Shown: positions 18,194-26,945 of the stretch, piece by piece
Position numbering within the stretch: position 1 is the stretch's first letter
Layout: each line of letters begins with the position of its first letter
From: Desulfobacter sp.
Lineage (GTDB): Bacteria; Desulfobacterota; Desulfobacteria; Desulfobacterales; Desulfobacteraceae
Length of the DNA stretch: 64,000 nt
Direction of reading: 5' to 3'
NCBI GenBank assembly: GCA_028768545.1
Contig: CP054838.1
Location: 1,915,501-1,979,500 of the forward strand
Notes under the pieces: model-generated
What the model was told of the DNA's origin: nothing
Databases searched by the model: none
Seen by the model: the letters and a program-made list of their open reading frames with translations, nothing else
Position numbers and translations under genes: made by a program

Positions 18194-18577
18194 TTAATTT
18201 GTTTGGGTATCTGATTCCTTGAAAGCGTTTCGAACCGCAATGATAATGTCGTCGTCATTAAAGGGTTTTGAAATATAATCGTTGGCCCCAAGCTTCATGG
18301 CTTTGACTGCATTTTTAACGGTTGAGTATCCGGTGATCACAACAACATATAATTGGGGCTTGGCTTTTTTGACCTTTTCTAAGATCTCCATCCCGTCTAT
18401 GTCTTTGAGTTTCATGTCAAGCAAAAGTACATCATAGGGCAGTTCCATAACCGTTTTAAGGCCGTTAACACCCGACAGGGAATGGTCACATGCATATCCC
18501 ATTTCATCCAAAATCATCTTACAGCCTTTACAGATGACGTTTTCATCATCTATGATCAATACTCTTTTTCGGTTCAT
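18194..18577 (-). CDS. Single-domain response regulator (receiver only)
   Basis: 127 residues consisting of one CheY-like receiver: acidic pocket IIDDE, phospho-acceptor Asp54 ([12 protein letters not shown]), Thr in VVITGYST and Lys in ISKPFND. No output domain. It abuts the histidine kinase gene upstream (stop of that gene is adjacent to this start) and ends 4 bp before hdrA, so it is translationally linked to the Hdr/Fdh operon. It may relay phosphate to another regulator, such as the NtrC-type protein at 20838. Confidence 0.92.
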   Translation of the reverse strand: MNRKRVLIIDDENVICKGCKMILDEMGYACDHSLSGVNGLKTVMELPYDVLLLDMKLKDIDGMEILEKVKKAKPQLYVVVITGYSTVKNAVKAMKLGANDYISKPFNDDDIIIAVRNAFKESDTQTN

Positions 18578-19825
18578 TCATCTGCCTTTCGTAATATGTT
18601 CACCCTGTTCATTTAAAATGGGAAGTTTTATGGTGATCAAGGTACCGCCGGCCTGCTGGCTCATGATCTCAATATTTCCCTGGTGATTTTTGATAATACC
18701 GTAGCTCACGGCCAGTCCAAGCCCCGTTCCTTCGGCCTTGGTGGTATAAAAAGGTTCAAATATTTTTTTAAGTTTATCCTGGGGAATCCCGTATCCGTTA
18801 TCCTGGATCTTGATGATGGCCATATGGTTTTCCACGTCCATTCCGGACCGGATGCTGATGATCCCTTTTTCGTCCAAGGCCTGGACAGCATTGAGCAGCA
18901 GGTTGATGACCACCTGTTCGATCTGGTTGTCGTCCAGTTGAAAGTTGATAAGGTTGGGATCCAGACGCTTTTTGATCTGGATTCGCTTGATTAAAAATTC
19001 GTTGTCCATGAGGGCTAAAGACCGTTCGATCACGGTATTGATATTGGCATCCACTTTTTCAGGCTTTTTTTCCCGTGAAAAATCAAGGAGCCCCTGGATG
19101 GTTGTTTTACACCTCTGGGTCTCGCTCATAATGATTTCCAGCCCCTCTTTAAAGGGGCCGCCTTCATCGGCTTTTTTATAGAGGTTGGAGCTGTAGAGCA
19201 GGATCCCGGTCAGGGGATTGTTGATTTCATGGGCGATCCCGGCAGCCATTCTTCCTAGAGAGGAAAGCCTGTCAATCTTGGTGGCCAGTCGATTATACTT
19301 GAGGGTATGAAATTTGATCCGGTCATTATGCTGGATGGCGCATGCCAGCTGTTCGGTCACAGCCTCGATGAAATCCAGTTCTTCCGGGGAAAACTCTTTT
19401 TGTTCGCCAAAATAGCCCCGGATACACCCGAACAGGACATTATCAAAAACCAAAGGCACATCCACCATCATCTGGATGCCTTCGTCCCAGGCTTTTTGGG
19501 GATATTTAATCCGGGGGGCATTCATGATATCCGTGATAATATGGATATTGGCTTCTCCCTCGGGCCAGGGCATAAAATCTTTGCCCGACATGGGTTCGAG
19601 TTCCAGGTATTTTTCATCAATGCCATAGGAGGCCTGGATTTTAAAAATATTGGTTTTCTTATCCAGGATACACAAGACCATCCCTTTGGCATTGAGTCCC
19701 CGGGTGGTGCTCGACACAATGAGTTTGAGTACCTCTTTCATGTCGGTTCCGCTCTTTGAATGGACCAGCTTGCTCACTTCTCTGAAAGCACGATAAAATG
19801 TTTTAAATTGTGGTAAGTCAGTCAT
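18578..19825 (-). CDS. Cytosolic GAF-domain sensor histidine kinase
   Basis: 415 residues without signal peptide or membrane segment. Residues about 20-175 form a GAF-like sensor (MVLCILDKKTNIFKIQASYG, MVDVPLVFDNVLFGCIRGYF), then a HisKA domain with the phospho-His in GIAHEINNPLTG, and an HATPase_c domain with N box (NLLLNAVQAL), G1 (DNGYGIP), F box (FEPFYTTK) and G2 (GTGLGLAVSYGI). A soluble kinase in an operon with formate/heterodisulfide-type electron-transfer genes probably reads an internal redox or metabolite signal. It lies between two receiver genes. Confidence 0.92.
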   Translation of the reverse strand: MTDLPQFKTFYRAFREVSKLVHSKSGTDMKEVLKLIVSSTTRGLNAKGMVLCILDKKTNIFKIQASYGIDEKYLELEPMSGKDFMPWPEGEANIHIITDIMNAPRIKYPQKAWDEGIQMMVDVPLVFDNVLFGCIRGYFGEQKEFSPEELDFIEAVTEQLACAIQHNDRIKFHTLKYNRLATKIDRLSSLGRMAAGIAHEINNPLTGILLYSSNLYKKADEGGPFKEGLEIIMSETQRCKTTIQGLLDFSREKKPEKVDANINTVIERSLALMDNEFLIKRIQIKKRLDPNLINFQLDDNQIEQVVINLLLNAVQALDEKGIISIRSGMDVENHMAIIKIQDNGYGIPQDKLKKIFEPFYTTKAEGTGLGLAVSYGIIKNHQGNIEIMSQQAGGTLITIKLPILNEQGEHITKGR

Positions 19826-19888
19826 AGTTATCTCTTTGCGTTTAAGAGTTTCAGTCGGATATTTTAGGGTTTCAGCCAGAAAAAAAGG

Positions 19889-20563
19889 TTACCAGGCTTC
19901 CCTTTCCAGGCGTTTGTAAACAAACATCAATTGTTTCTGGGTCAGCTCCCCGATGTTTTCATTGATCCATTTTAAGTCACCTGAGGCAATGGCGGATTTT
20001 GCAGGGGAAGAGAGGGCATATTCCGACAGGGCTGCGCTACCCTGTTCCATGAGAGAAAGCCAGAACCCGGGGTCTTCGCTGGTCCTGTTCAGCACCTTTA
20101 AGACTTCGCGTTTCTGGATGGACGGATCCTGCGCCATGCCCATGGATGAATCAATTTCCTTCATCCTGTGTTCGGCCAGAGCCTTTCTGATGGAATCCTT
20201 GATCTGTTCTTCGGTAAAGGGTTTGGCTATGAAATCATGGGCGCCCAGCTTCATGGCATCAACGGCCAGGGCACTTGTGGCATACCCGGTCATCACGATT
20301 ACCTGGGTCTCGGGCCGGGTTTCCTTGATCCGCTTTACCACCTGCATGCCATCAATATCGGGCAGCCTCAGATCGGCCATGAGAAGGTCGTAATCATACT
20401 GGCCCATGGCGGCCATCGCCCCCCGGCCTGTTCCCTCAAGATCAACCTGATACCCTTGTTCACCCAGTATCATTTTTAATCCCTTGGCCACATTCAGGTC
20501 GTCTTCCATCACCAAAATATGGGATTCATCTGTGTTTTTGTTTTTTTCCTTTACGGCAGTCAT
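19889..20563 (-). CDS. Response regulator with uncharacterised C-terminal domain
   Basis: 224 residues. Residues 15-130 are a receiver with acidic MEDD, phospho-acceptor Asp64 (LLMADLRLPDIDG), VIVMTGYAT and IAKPFTEE. The last 80 residues (KVLNRTSEDPGFWLSLMEQG, LKWINENIGELTQKQLMFVY) are helical and match no output domain I know; there is no obvious DNA-binding helix-turn-helix. First gene of the operon, with AGGAAAGG before the ATG, 32 bp downstream of a predicted sigma-54 transcription start. Confidence 0.85.
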   Translation of the reverse strand: MTAVKEKNKNTDESHILVMEDDLNVAKGLKMILGEQGYQVDLEGTGRGAMAAMGQYDYDLLMADLRLPDIDGMQVVKRIKETRPETQVIVMTGYATSALAVDAMKLGAHDFIAKPFTEEQIKDSIRKALAEHRMKEIDSSMGMAQDPSIQKREVLKVLNRTSEDPGFWLSLMEQGSAALSEYALSSPAKSAIASGDLKWINENIGELTQKQLMFVYKRLEREAW

Positions 20564-20605
20564 ATCTGCATCCTTTCCTTAGGGTTTGGGTTACAAATCC
20601 TAAGT

Positions 20606-20621
20606 TGCATTTGCCGTGCCG
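20606..20621 (-). promoter_or_regulatory. Candidate sigma-54 promoter of the two-component/hdr/fdh operon
   Basis: Minus-strand sequence CGGCACG-GCAA-ATGCA matches the sigma-54 consensus TGGCACR-N4-TTGCW except at two positions, with the invariant GG and GC exactly 12 bases apart. Predicted transcription start about 20595, 32 bp before the first gene. A sigma-54 activator is encoded immediately upstream. Confidence 0.6.
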
Positions 20622-20837
20622 GAATGAGCCAATGAATTTTAAAGTTTTATTTTAGTGTTATTTCAATAAGTTACGCTTTTGGGCGATTGAGAATTACGAC
20701 CCTGTAGTTTGAAAATTTTAAATTTCGTATAAAAAAATATATGGGAAATGAAAAAAATCAATGGGTTGGGGAGGAAATGCCCAAAAACAGGGGGGTATAA
20801 AAAAAAATACGATATATATAAAAATATATGGTTTTAA

Positions 20838-22235
20838 CTATTTTGAATATTTGATCTGGTATTTTTTCATGAGGGTTGAAAAATTTGACCGCTGCATGCC
20901 TACATTTTTAGCGGCCCGGGAGATATTCCCGTCGGCATTTGAAAGGGCCTGTTTTAAAAAAGAGACTTCGATTTTTCCAAAATGGTTTTCCAGAAAAGAT
21001 TTTTTAGCGGCCTTGAGCTCATTTAGGTTTTTGGGTGTTGACAGGTCCGTGAAATCGGTTTGTCTTTTTATTTCCAGGTGTTCGTACAAAAATTTTTGGT
21101 TTAACTGGGGCCCGTCAGACATTATCACAAGCCGTTCCACCACATTTTTCAATTGCCTGACATTTCCGGGCCAGTTGAAATTGACAAGGATTTCCAATGC
21201 CTGGTCTGAAAATCCCTTGATTTGTTTTCCTGTTTTTCGGCAGAACCGTTTTAAAAAATAATAGGCCAGCCTTGGAATATCATCTTTTCTCTCCCTCAGG
21301 GGCGGAATCAAAACAGGAAAGACATTCAACCGGTAAAACAGGTCCTGGCGGAATTTTTTTTTGCCCACCATTTTTTTAAGATCCACATTTGTTGCGGCAA
21401 TGATCCGGGCATTGGTCTTTTTCATCTGGCTGGATCCCACAGCTTTAAACTCTCCTGTTTCCAGCACCCGGAGCAGTTTACCCTGAATATCCATGTCCAG
21501 ATTGGAGACCTCGTCCAGAAACAGGGTGCCAGGAGAGGCAATTTCGAAAATCCCGGGGCTGGTTTTGTCTGCCCCGGTATAGGCCCCTTTGACATGGCCG
21601 AACAACTCATTTTCCAGCAGGGAGGCGGAAAAGGTGTTGCAGTCCACTGCCAGAAACCGTTCACTGGCCCGTTTGCTCCGGGCGTGGATGGCGTTGGCAA
21701 ACAACTCCTTGCCCGTGCCGCTCTCTCCGTCCAAAAGCACTGTGGCTTCCATGGGGGCCACCCGTTCTATCTTATGAAAAACATCGACAATCTTTTGGTT
21801 TTCTCCGATGATATTATCAAAACTGAATTTATCGTAGAGCTGTTTTTTCAAAGAAAGGTTTTCCTGCACCAGCCGCCTGCTTTCACAGGCCTTGTCAATG
21901 GCCTTTAAAATTTCTTTGTCGTCAAAGGGCTTGGTAATATAATCAAAGGCCCCGTTTTTCATGGCATCCACGGCATTCTCCACCGTTCCGTGACCGGTCA
22001 TGATGATCACATAGGTCCCTGATTTCTCTTTGTTGATTTTTTTTAGGATATCAATGCCGCAGATGTCCGGAAGCCTGATGTCCAAAAGGATAATATCAAA
22101 GCAATTGTTCGATATTTTTTCCAGAGCGTCCAGGCCGGATAATGATATGTCAGCCTCATACCCTTCTTCTGAAAGAACCAGCTGGCACCCGTTGCAAATA
22201 TTGGGTTCATCATCAACAACTAAAATTTTTTCCAT
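20838..22235 (-). CDS. NtrC-family sigma-54-dependent response regulator
   Basis: About 465 residues from ATG 22235; an in-frame TTG ten codons earlier is less likely. Receiver domain with Asp52 (IILLDIRLPDICG) and TKPFDD, AAA+ domain with Walker A GESGTGKELF and the sigma-54 contact loop GAYTGA (Phe replaced by Tyr, a tolerated variant), and a Fis-like HTH (NISRAAKNVGMQRSNFS) at the C-terminus. It is separated by 270 bp of AT-rich DNA from the operon that carries a sigma-54-type promoter, so it is the prime candidate activator of the GAF-kinase/hdrA/mvhD/fdhA genes. The 270-bp gap holds no gene. Confidence 0.93.
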   Translation of the reverse strand: MEKILVVDDEPNICNGCQLVLSEEGYEADISLSGLDALEKISNNCFDIILLDIRLPDICGIDILKKINKEKSGTYVIIMTGHGTVENAVDAMKNGAFDYITKPFDDKEILKAIDKACESRRLVQENLSLKKQLYDKFSFDNIIGENQKIVDVFHKIERVAPMEATVLLDGESGTGKELFANAIHARSKRASERFLAVDCNTFSASLLENELFGHVKGAYTGADKTSPGIFEIASPGTLFLDEVSNLDMDIQGKLLRVLETGEFKAVGSSQMKKTNARIIAATNVDLKKMVGKKKFRQDLFYRLNVFPVLIPPLRERKDDIPRLAYYFLKRFCRKTGKQIKGFSDQALEILVNFNWPGNVRQLKNVVERLVIMSDGPQLNQKFLYEHLEIKRQTDFTDLSTPKNLNELKAAKKSFLENHFGKIEVSFLKQALSNADGNISRAAKNVGMQRSNFSTLMKKYQIKYSK

Positions 22236-22491
22236 ATTATTCAGGCTTTCAGAGGTGACATCCAAAATTATTGACCCCTGTCAATGTTTTTGTATCCTTG
22301 ACCCGTTCCCACCAGATGATCATGCCCTAATCCGGGAGGGGGCGATAGTGTTTATGGCTTTTTTTCAACAGTATAAACCAGGGCAGACAGATCTTCAATA
22401 TCTGATTGACAGCAGCCTGACCCTTTTTGCAGGTCTTCTCTGCCCTGGTCTGCTCGCCCGTACATCCCATTGAGATTGGGCGAGGTGAACA

Positions 22492-23232
22492 TCAGCTTTC
22501 AATAAGTTCGATGATTGATGTCATATCGGCCAGGATTTTTTCTTTGGATACATCTTCATATCCCTCATACTTGATCCGGGTCAGTTCCTTGAGAAACCGG
22601 CCCAAAAGCTGGGTGTATTTGGCCGCACCCCCCAAGCCGTCGGTTGCACGACCCTTGATTTCACCACTCTCTCTCCGGAGTTCCTGAATGTCATTAAAGG
22701 CCTGATTAATGGACTTTTTACCGGTCTTTACCTGATCCTGGATCTGCTCATCCCCGTGTTCCATTACCTTTCTGGCTTTGTTCACCTTGGCCGGACTGAT
22801 GCCCAGTTCCTTTGCCCGGTCCTGGTTCAATGCCTTTTGGGTCTTTTGGGGCGCCTCTTGTTTGTCTTCTCCTGAACCGTGGATACTATCTAAAAGGGCC
22901 AGGCATTTGAGGATGTTTTCATCGGAGATGTTCCGCCGGTTCCGCTGGATGTGAAAACTGTAGAGCAGGGCATCATCCTCGTTTTCAAATGATTTGAGGA
23001 CAACCGGAACCTTTTCAAGATCCAGATCCCTTGCCGCGGTAAACCGGGTATGGCCGTCCACCACAATGGATTTTTCCTCCCAGACCACAAGGGGGAATAC
23101 CGGGTCAAATCCGTTGGCCTCCATATCCTGACGTATGGCGGTCAGGGTCTCCTGTCCAATGGGGAAAAGGGAGTCAAAAGGCTCCCGGGTATTTAATGAA
23201 CCTGTTTCGACTATCTTGGGGCTTGCATCCAT
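22492..23232 (-). CDS. ParB/Spo0J N-domain protein
   Basis: About 246 residues from ATG 23232; ATG 23268 is an alternative and neither has a good Shine-Dalgarno. The ParB-like nuclease/CTPase fold is shown by ETLTAIRQDMEANGF, PLVVWEEKSIVVDGHTRF and HIQRNRRNISDENILKCLAL, followed by a KorB/HTH-like segment (AKELGISPAKVNKARKVMEH) and a helical tail. It lacks a ParA partner here and probably is a chromosomal regulator-like ParB paralogue rather than the segregation protein. The kinase-like gene upstream is on the same strand. Confidence 0.8.
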   Translation of the reverse strand: MDASPKIVETGSLNTREPFDSLFPIGQETLTAIRQDMEANGFDPVFPLVVWEEKSIVVDGHTRFTAARDLDLEKVPVVLKSFENEDDALLYSFHIQRNRRNISDENILKCLALLDSIHGSGEDKQEAPQKTQKALNQDRAKELGISPAKVNKARKVMEHGDEQIQDQVKTGKKSINQAFNDIQELRRESGEIKGRATDGLGGAAKYTQLLGRFLKELTRIKYEGYEDVSKEKILADMTSIIELIES

Positions 23233-23391
23233 AAGTTTTGTATTTCCTAAATATTGCGACGGTTGCATGGGGTTGTATTCAGGGTGTGGGTTATACCTGA
23301 ATTCCAATAAATATTCAACGATTTGAATTCCCCTGCCGGCCAATGCCATCCATCCAGGAAACTAAAAAATACCCGGGAGTCAGCCGCCCGA

Positions 23392-24132
23392 TTATTCAGG
23401 GTTGAATTTTTGTTCAAACGCACAGGCAATAATTCTGGTGGCTTGGCGTGCGTCCCTGATATGGTCCCGGCTGATGACAAGATCAAAGTCTTTTGGGTCA
23501 TTGCCCTCTGTATTAAAAACGCTTTTAAAATATTGTTTCTGCTCTTTGTCCAGAACTTTGAGCTGATTTTCAGCCTCAGTGCGGGAAACATTGATAATGC
23601 GTGCCAGCCGATCGATCCTGTAGTCTGTACCCGAGACCAGGCTCACGGCCAACACCCTTTTCCGGGGAAGAATCAGGTGGGTGCCCCGGCCCACGAAGAT
23701 GGTGGGTTCCGTACCGGCCAGGACGGTAACGGTTCTGGCCAGCTGCCTGGCATAATCGCTTTTTAAAAATGTTTTTTCACTGATCAGCATGGAAAATAAT
23801 TCACTCATTTTCCCTGGATATCGCTCGTCAAAAAAGGCAATGGCCTTTTCAGACAGGTTTTTTTCCTTGGCCATATATTCCAGAATTTCCCGGTCAACCA
23901 CCCGGTAAGGCAGGGCTTTGGACAGATAATCTGCTATTTTCAGGGCACCGACCCCGATCTGCCTTGAAAAACAGATGCAGGGGAAGATATCTTGATCTTG
24001 TTTTACCGGTATGTCAGGGGTTGATCGGTTATCCCACTTTTTGATATTGGCATCTGCCCAGGCCGCCGCACTCAGTCTTTTTTTACCATAGGCGCCGGGT
24101 TTATACTTGGTGTTTAATCTGTCATTGGTCAT
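23392..24132 (-). CDS. Cytidylate kinase-like family protein
   Basis: 246 residues resembling the cytidylate-kinase-2 (P-loop kinase) family: CFSRQIGVGALKIADYLS replaces a canonical GSGKS loop, then YRVVDREILEYMAKEKNLSE, a VFVGRG-like IFVGRGTHLILP and a lid-like RIINVSRTEAENQLKVLDKEQ followed by FDLVISRDHI. Proteins of this group are widespread in Desulfobacterota and their substrate is unknown. It lies 160 bp upstream of the ParB-like gene. The first 50 residues are basic and variable, so the start is uncertain. Confidence 0.75.
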   Translation of the reverse strand: MTNDRLNTKYKPGAYGKKRLSAAAWADANIKKWDNRSTPDIPVKQDQDIFPCICFSRQIGVGALKIADYLSKALPYRVVDREILEYMAKEKNLSEKAIAFFDERYPGKMSELFSMLISEKTFLKSDYARQLARTVTVLAGTEPTIFVGRGTHLILPRKRVLAVSLVSGTDYRIDRLARIINVSRTEAENQLKVLDKEQKQYFKSVFNTEGNDPKDFDLVISRDHIRDARQATRIIACAFEQKFNPE

Positions 24133-24685
24133 GAGTGGTTTCCTTTTTAATGGGAGATCCTTGGTTTTTTGTCTTTTGTTGACGACAAAGACAAATTAAA
24201 AGGAAAATTTAAAGGGAGTTAATTTTTTTTGCCCTTTTATCCTTTTGGCTTATACCCGTAATCATCAATCATCAAGAGCAATAACAATGCCAGGGCAAAG
24301 GAGGTCTTTTTTTTAAAAAAAAAACCTGTAAACCCTTTTTATTCAGGGGGAAAAAGGAAAACCGTTGAAAAATCAATTGAGGTTAAAGTTCAGGGGTATG
24401 TCCATTTTTCTTTCACCTTGTAAATGATTTTTTACAGCCTTGGCCTGGTTTTTATTTGTGAAAATGAGTTTGGACAAGCCGGGCCAGGCGGGTGAACCTC
24501 TGTGGGCCTGAACGGGTGCTTATAGGTCGTGTCCCTATAATTTTTTGCCCGTGGGGTTTTTAACCCCTATCCCGCATATTTCATGACAATTTGTTTCCTT
24601 GGGATTATTTTGCCAAGCCATTATAAGTTTTTGTATTTAAAGATATTTTGATCCGGATTTTTTAAATGGTCATGAAATATGCGGC
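24133..24685. other. 553-bp intergenic region
   Basis: No coding frame with family resemblance on either strand. It is AT-rich near the kinase-like gene, has a small GGGGTT/AACCCC hairpin near 24553-24567, and contains a long inverted repeat listed separately. Confidence 0.5.
24572..24684. repeat. 16-bp perfect inverted repeat enclosing 81 bp
   Basis: CCGCATATTTCATGAC at 24572-24587 is repeated in inverse orientation at 24669-24684, immediately after the stop codon of the SGNH-hydrolase gene. It could be a transcription-end structure or a MITE-like element; the interior shows no gene. Confidence 0.6.
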
Positions 24686-25291
24686 CTATTGGAGATAAGG
24701 CCTTAGGGCCTGGTGAAAATGGCGGGCCATGATGGTGTAGCCTTGGCTGTTGGGATGGATGGGGTCACTCATAAGGCCGGGGGTGCCCATGATGCCGTCC
24801 AGAACGTTGGGGATTAGAACCGCGCCTGTTCGTTGGGCAAGATCCTGGTAGCCCCGGGCAAAGCCCCGGCCGTAAAAGGGGATGTCTATCCCGCCGAGGA
24901 TCACCAGTGCTCCGCTCTCCTGGAGGGTGAGGATCAGGGTTTCAAGGTTGTTAAAGGCGGTTGATTTACTGACCCTGTTTTTAAGATCATTCCCTCCCAG
25001 GGTGATTATGACGATTTTGGGATCAAGTTCAAGGATTTGATCAATGCGTTCAAGGGCCTGGGCCGTGGTCTCCCCGGGAACTCCCGCGTTGATGATCTCC
25101 ATCCCTGTTAAAGCAGACAGCTGGGCAGGGTAATCTATGCCCAAAGATGCGCCTGTCCCGTAGGTGAGACTGTCTCCGAAGCAGACAATACTCTCTCCTT
25201 TGGGATTCGTGTTTCTGATTTCAGAAGAAGAGGAGAATAAAAATATTAAAAGGACTGTCCCAAGGGCTGCCAAGATTAAAATTTTTTTCAT
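24686..25291 (-). CDS. SGNH/GDSL-type esterase, membrane-anchored or exported (TesA-like)
   Basis: About 201 residues from ATG 25291. Starts with an uncleaved-looking signal anchor (ILILAALGTVLLIFLF). Catalytic blocks of SGNH hydrolases are present in order: block I FGDSLTYGTGAS with the nucleophile Ser, block II Gly in NAGVPGETT, block III GGNDL with the oxyanion Asn, and block V SDPIHPNSQGY with the catalytic Asp and His. It resembles TesA-type arylesterase/lysophospholipases acting in the periplasm. An extra ten codons upstream are possible. The gene's upstream flank carries IS256-like copy A 90 bp away. Confidence 0.88.
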   Translation of the reverse strand: MKKILILAALGTVLLIFLFSSSSEIRNTNPKGESIVCFGDSLTYGTGASLGIDYPAQLSALTGMEIINAGVPGETTAQALERIDQILELDPKIVIITLGGNDLKNRVSKSTAFNNLETLILTLQESGALVILGGIDIPFYGRGFARGYQDLAQRTGAVLIPNVLDGIMGTPGLMSDPIHPNSQGYTIMARHFHQALRPYLQ

Positions 25292-25381
25292 GGTTAAATA
25301 TTGTGAACATTCACAAGGCATTTGTCAATATGGGGGAGGGGGTGGACTCGGATAAATTATGTATGATTCTTGGGGTCTGGA

Positions 25382-26832
25382 GGGAATGTTCAGAATTCTG
25401 TGTCACGGTTTCGGTTCCCGGATCTGCCTCAGCGCCAGCGGAAGTAAAAGTCAGGTCCGAGAATGGGCCTTCAATCAGCCACGTCGGAGGAGTTGACTTT
25501 TGCTGGAGTGGAGTTCCTGGAACCATCTTTTCCATCTGTAAATAAATCCCTATCAAATTCCCAGCTCTTTATCCAGCCGGCCTTCAAAGAAAATTGCCAA
25601 CTGGGAAATTGTCAGTGACCAATTTTGAATCGGCATTGTCCATTTTTTACTGGCGTTCTGGATCCCCATGTAAAGCAGCTTTAACAGGCTGTCCTGGTTC
25701 GGGAATGATCCCTTTGTTTTGGTCAGTTTTCGAAACTGTCGATGCACAGCCTCAATGGTATTTGTGGTGTATATTATCCGTCGAATCTCTTCTGGATATT
25801 TAAAGAAATGACTGAGGCGTTCCCAGTTGTTCCGCCAGGATTTTATCACAATCGGGTATTTGTCATTCCATTTATTTTCCAAGATATCCAGTTCTTCTTC
25901 GGCCAGATCCTTATTGACCGCTTTATAAACACGTTTTAGATCTGCCATAAATTCCTTTTTATTTTTGGAACCAACGTATTTCAATGAATTTCGGATCTGG
26001 TGGACTACGCAGAGTTGAACTTCTGTGTCCGGGAATATGGTCTCAATGGCCTCGGGAAAACCTTTTAGACCATCAACACAGGCAATCAGGATATCTTTTA
26101 CCCCTCGGTTTGAAAGGTCTGTTAACACCTGCAGCCAGAAGTTCGCACCCTCATTCTCGGATATGTACAGCCCAAGAACCTCTTTACGGCCCTCGATATT
26201 CACCCCAAGAATTGTGTAAACGGCTTTGCTGCCGACCTTTCCGTTTTCTCGTACTTTATAATGTATGGCATCAAGCCATACGATTGGGTACACATTTTCC
26301 AACGGCCTGGCCTGCCATTCTTTGACGGTATGGATGATTTTATCGGTAATGGTGCTCAGAGTGGCATTTGAAATCTCAAGTCCATAGATTTCCTGTAAAT
26401 GGGAAGCCATATCATTATAACTCATGCCCAGGCCGTAAAGGGCTATTATCTTTCTTTCAATTTCATCGCTGAGCGTTGTCTGATGTTTTTTGACGATCTG
26501 TGGAGAGAAGGTTCCGGCCCTGTCACGCGGGGTTTCCAGCTCAAATTTACCATCCAGGGATTTAATGGTCTTTTTGCTTTTTCCATTACGGCGGTTGGCA
26601 GAAACTTCCTGCCCGAGATGGGACTCCAACTCTCCTTCAAGATCAGCTTCAGCAAGATTTTTGATTAATGATGTAAGGACGCCGCCCTTACCTGTGAAGG
26701 GTTTACCTTCCTGGATGCCTTTAAGGGCTTTTTGAAAATCAAATTCGGTGTTTTCTTCGGTCATGTCAGTTCTCCTTATTTAGCTGAGTATATCAGCTTT
26801 CATTCAACTGACACAGAATTTTGAACGCCCTT
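25382..26832 (-). mobile_element. IS256-family insertion sequence, copy A (1451 bp)
   Basis: Complete element with ends GGGAATGTTCAGAATTC and, complemented, AAGGGCGTTCAAAATTC followed by the common CTGTGTCA. An 8-bp target duplication GGTCTGGA flanks it (25374-25381 and 26833-26840). The outermost base pair at the transposase-proximal end differs from the other copies (AAGGGCG instead of GAGGGCG). It landed between the esterase gene and the porin pseudogene. Confidence 0.95.
25553..26764 (-). CDS. IS256-family (Mutator-type) transposase, copy A
   Basis: 403 residues. Catalytic DDE region: PIVWLDAIHYKVRENGKV (first Asp), LIACVDGLKGFPEAI (second Asp), and YTTNTIEAVHRQFRK (Glu), as in Mutator-type transposases. 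AAGGAG lies eight bases before the ATG. It differs from copies C and D by a few residues (for example EADLEGEL instead of EAALEGEL). Confidence 0.95.
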   Translation of the reverse strand: MTEENTEFDFQKALKGIQEGKPFTGKGGVLTSLIKNLAEADLEGELESHLGQEVSANRRNGKSKKTIKSLDGKFELETPRDRAGTFSPQIVKKHQTTLSDEIERKIIALYGLGMSYNDMASHLQEIYGLEISNATLSTITDKIIHTVKEWQARPLENVYPIVWLDAIHYKVRENGKVGSKAVYTILGVNIEGRKEVLGLYISENEGANFWLQVLTDLSNRGVKDILIACVDGLKGFPEAIETIFPDTEVQLCVVHQIRNSLKYVGSKNKKEFMADLKRVYKAVNKDLAEEELDILENKWNDKYPIVIKSWRNNWERLSHFFKYPEEIRRIIYTTNTIEAVHRQFRKLTKTKGSFPNQDSLLKLLYMGIQNASKKWTMPIQNWSLTISQLAIFFEGRLDKELGI

Positions 26833-26875
26833 GGTCTGGAAATTAGATGCGGGTTGGTGGCCGTTTAGGCCTTTA

Positions 26876-26905
26876 AAAAAAGGACGGTTTTTCAACCGCC
26901 CTTTT
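26876..26905 (-). terminator. Rho-independent terminator after the porin gene
   Basis: Stem AAAAAGGaCGGTT / AACCGcCCTTTTT (one A-C mismatch) with a four-base loop, reading into a run of T on the minus strand. It follows the porin stop by about 45 bp. Confidence 0.75.
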
Positions 26906-26945
26906 TGAGTTTTAGGACTTTGTCATCGTTATGCCCTTTACCCGA

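Noticed and set aside
23232-23349. Longer ParB-like protein starting at 23349
   Set aside because: The added N-terminus has no ParB resemblance and the codons lack a ribosome-binding site.
25594-26735. Several plus-strand frames repeated inside each IS256 copy
   Set aside because: They are antisense shadows of the transposase, repeated only because the IS is repeated.
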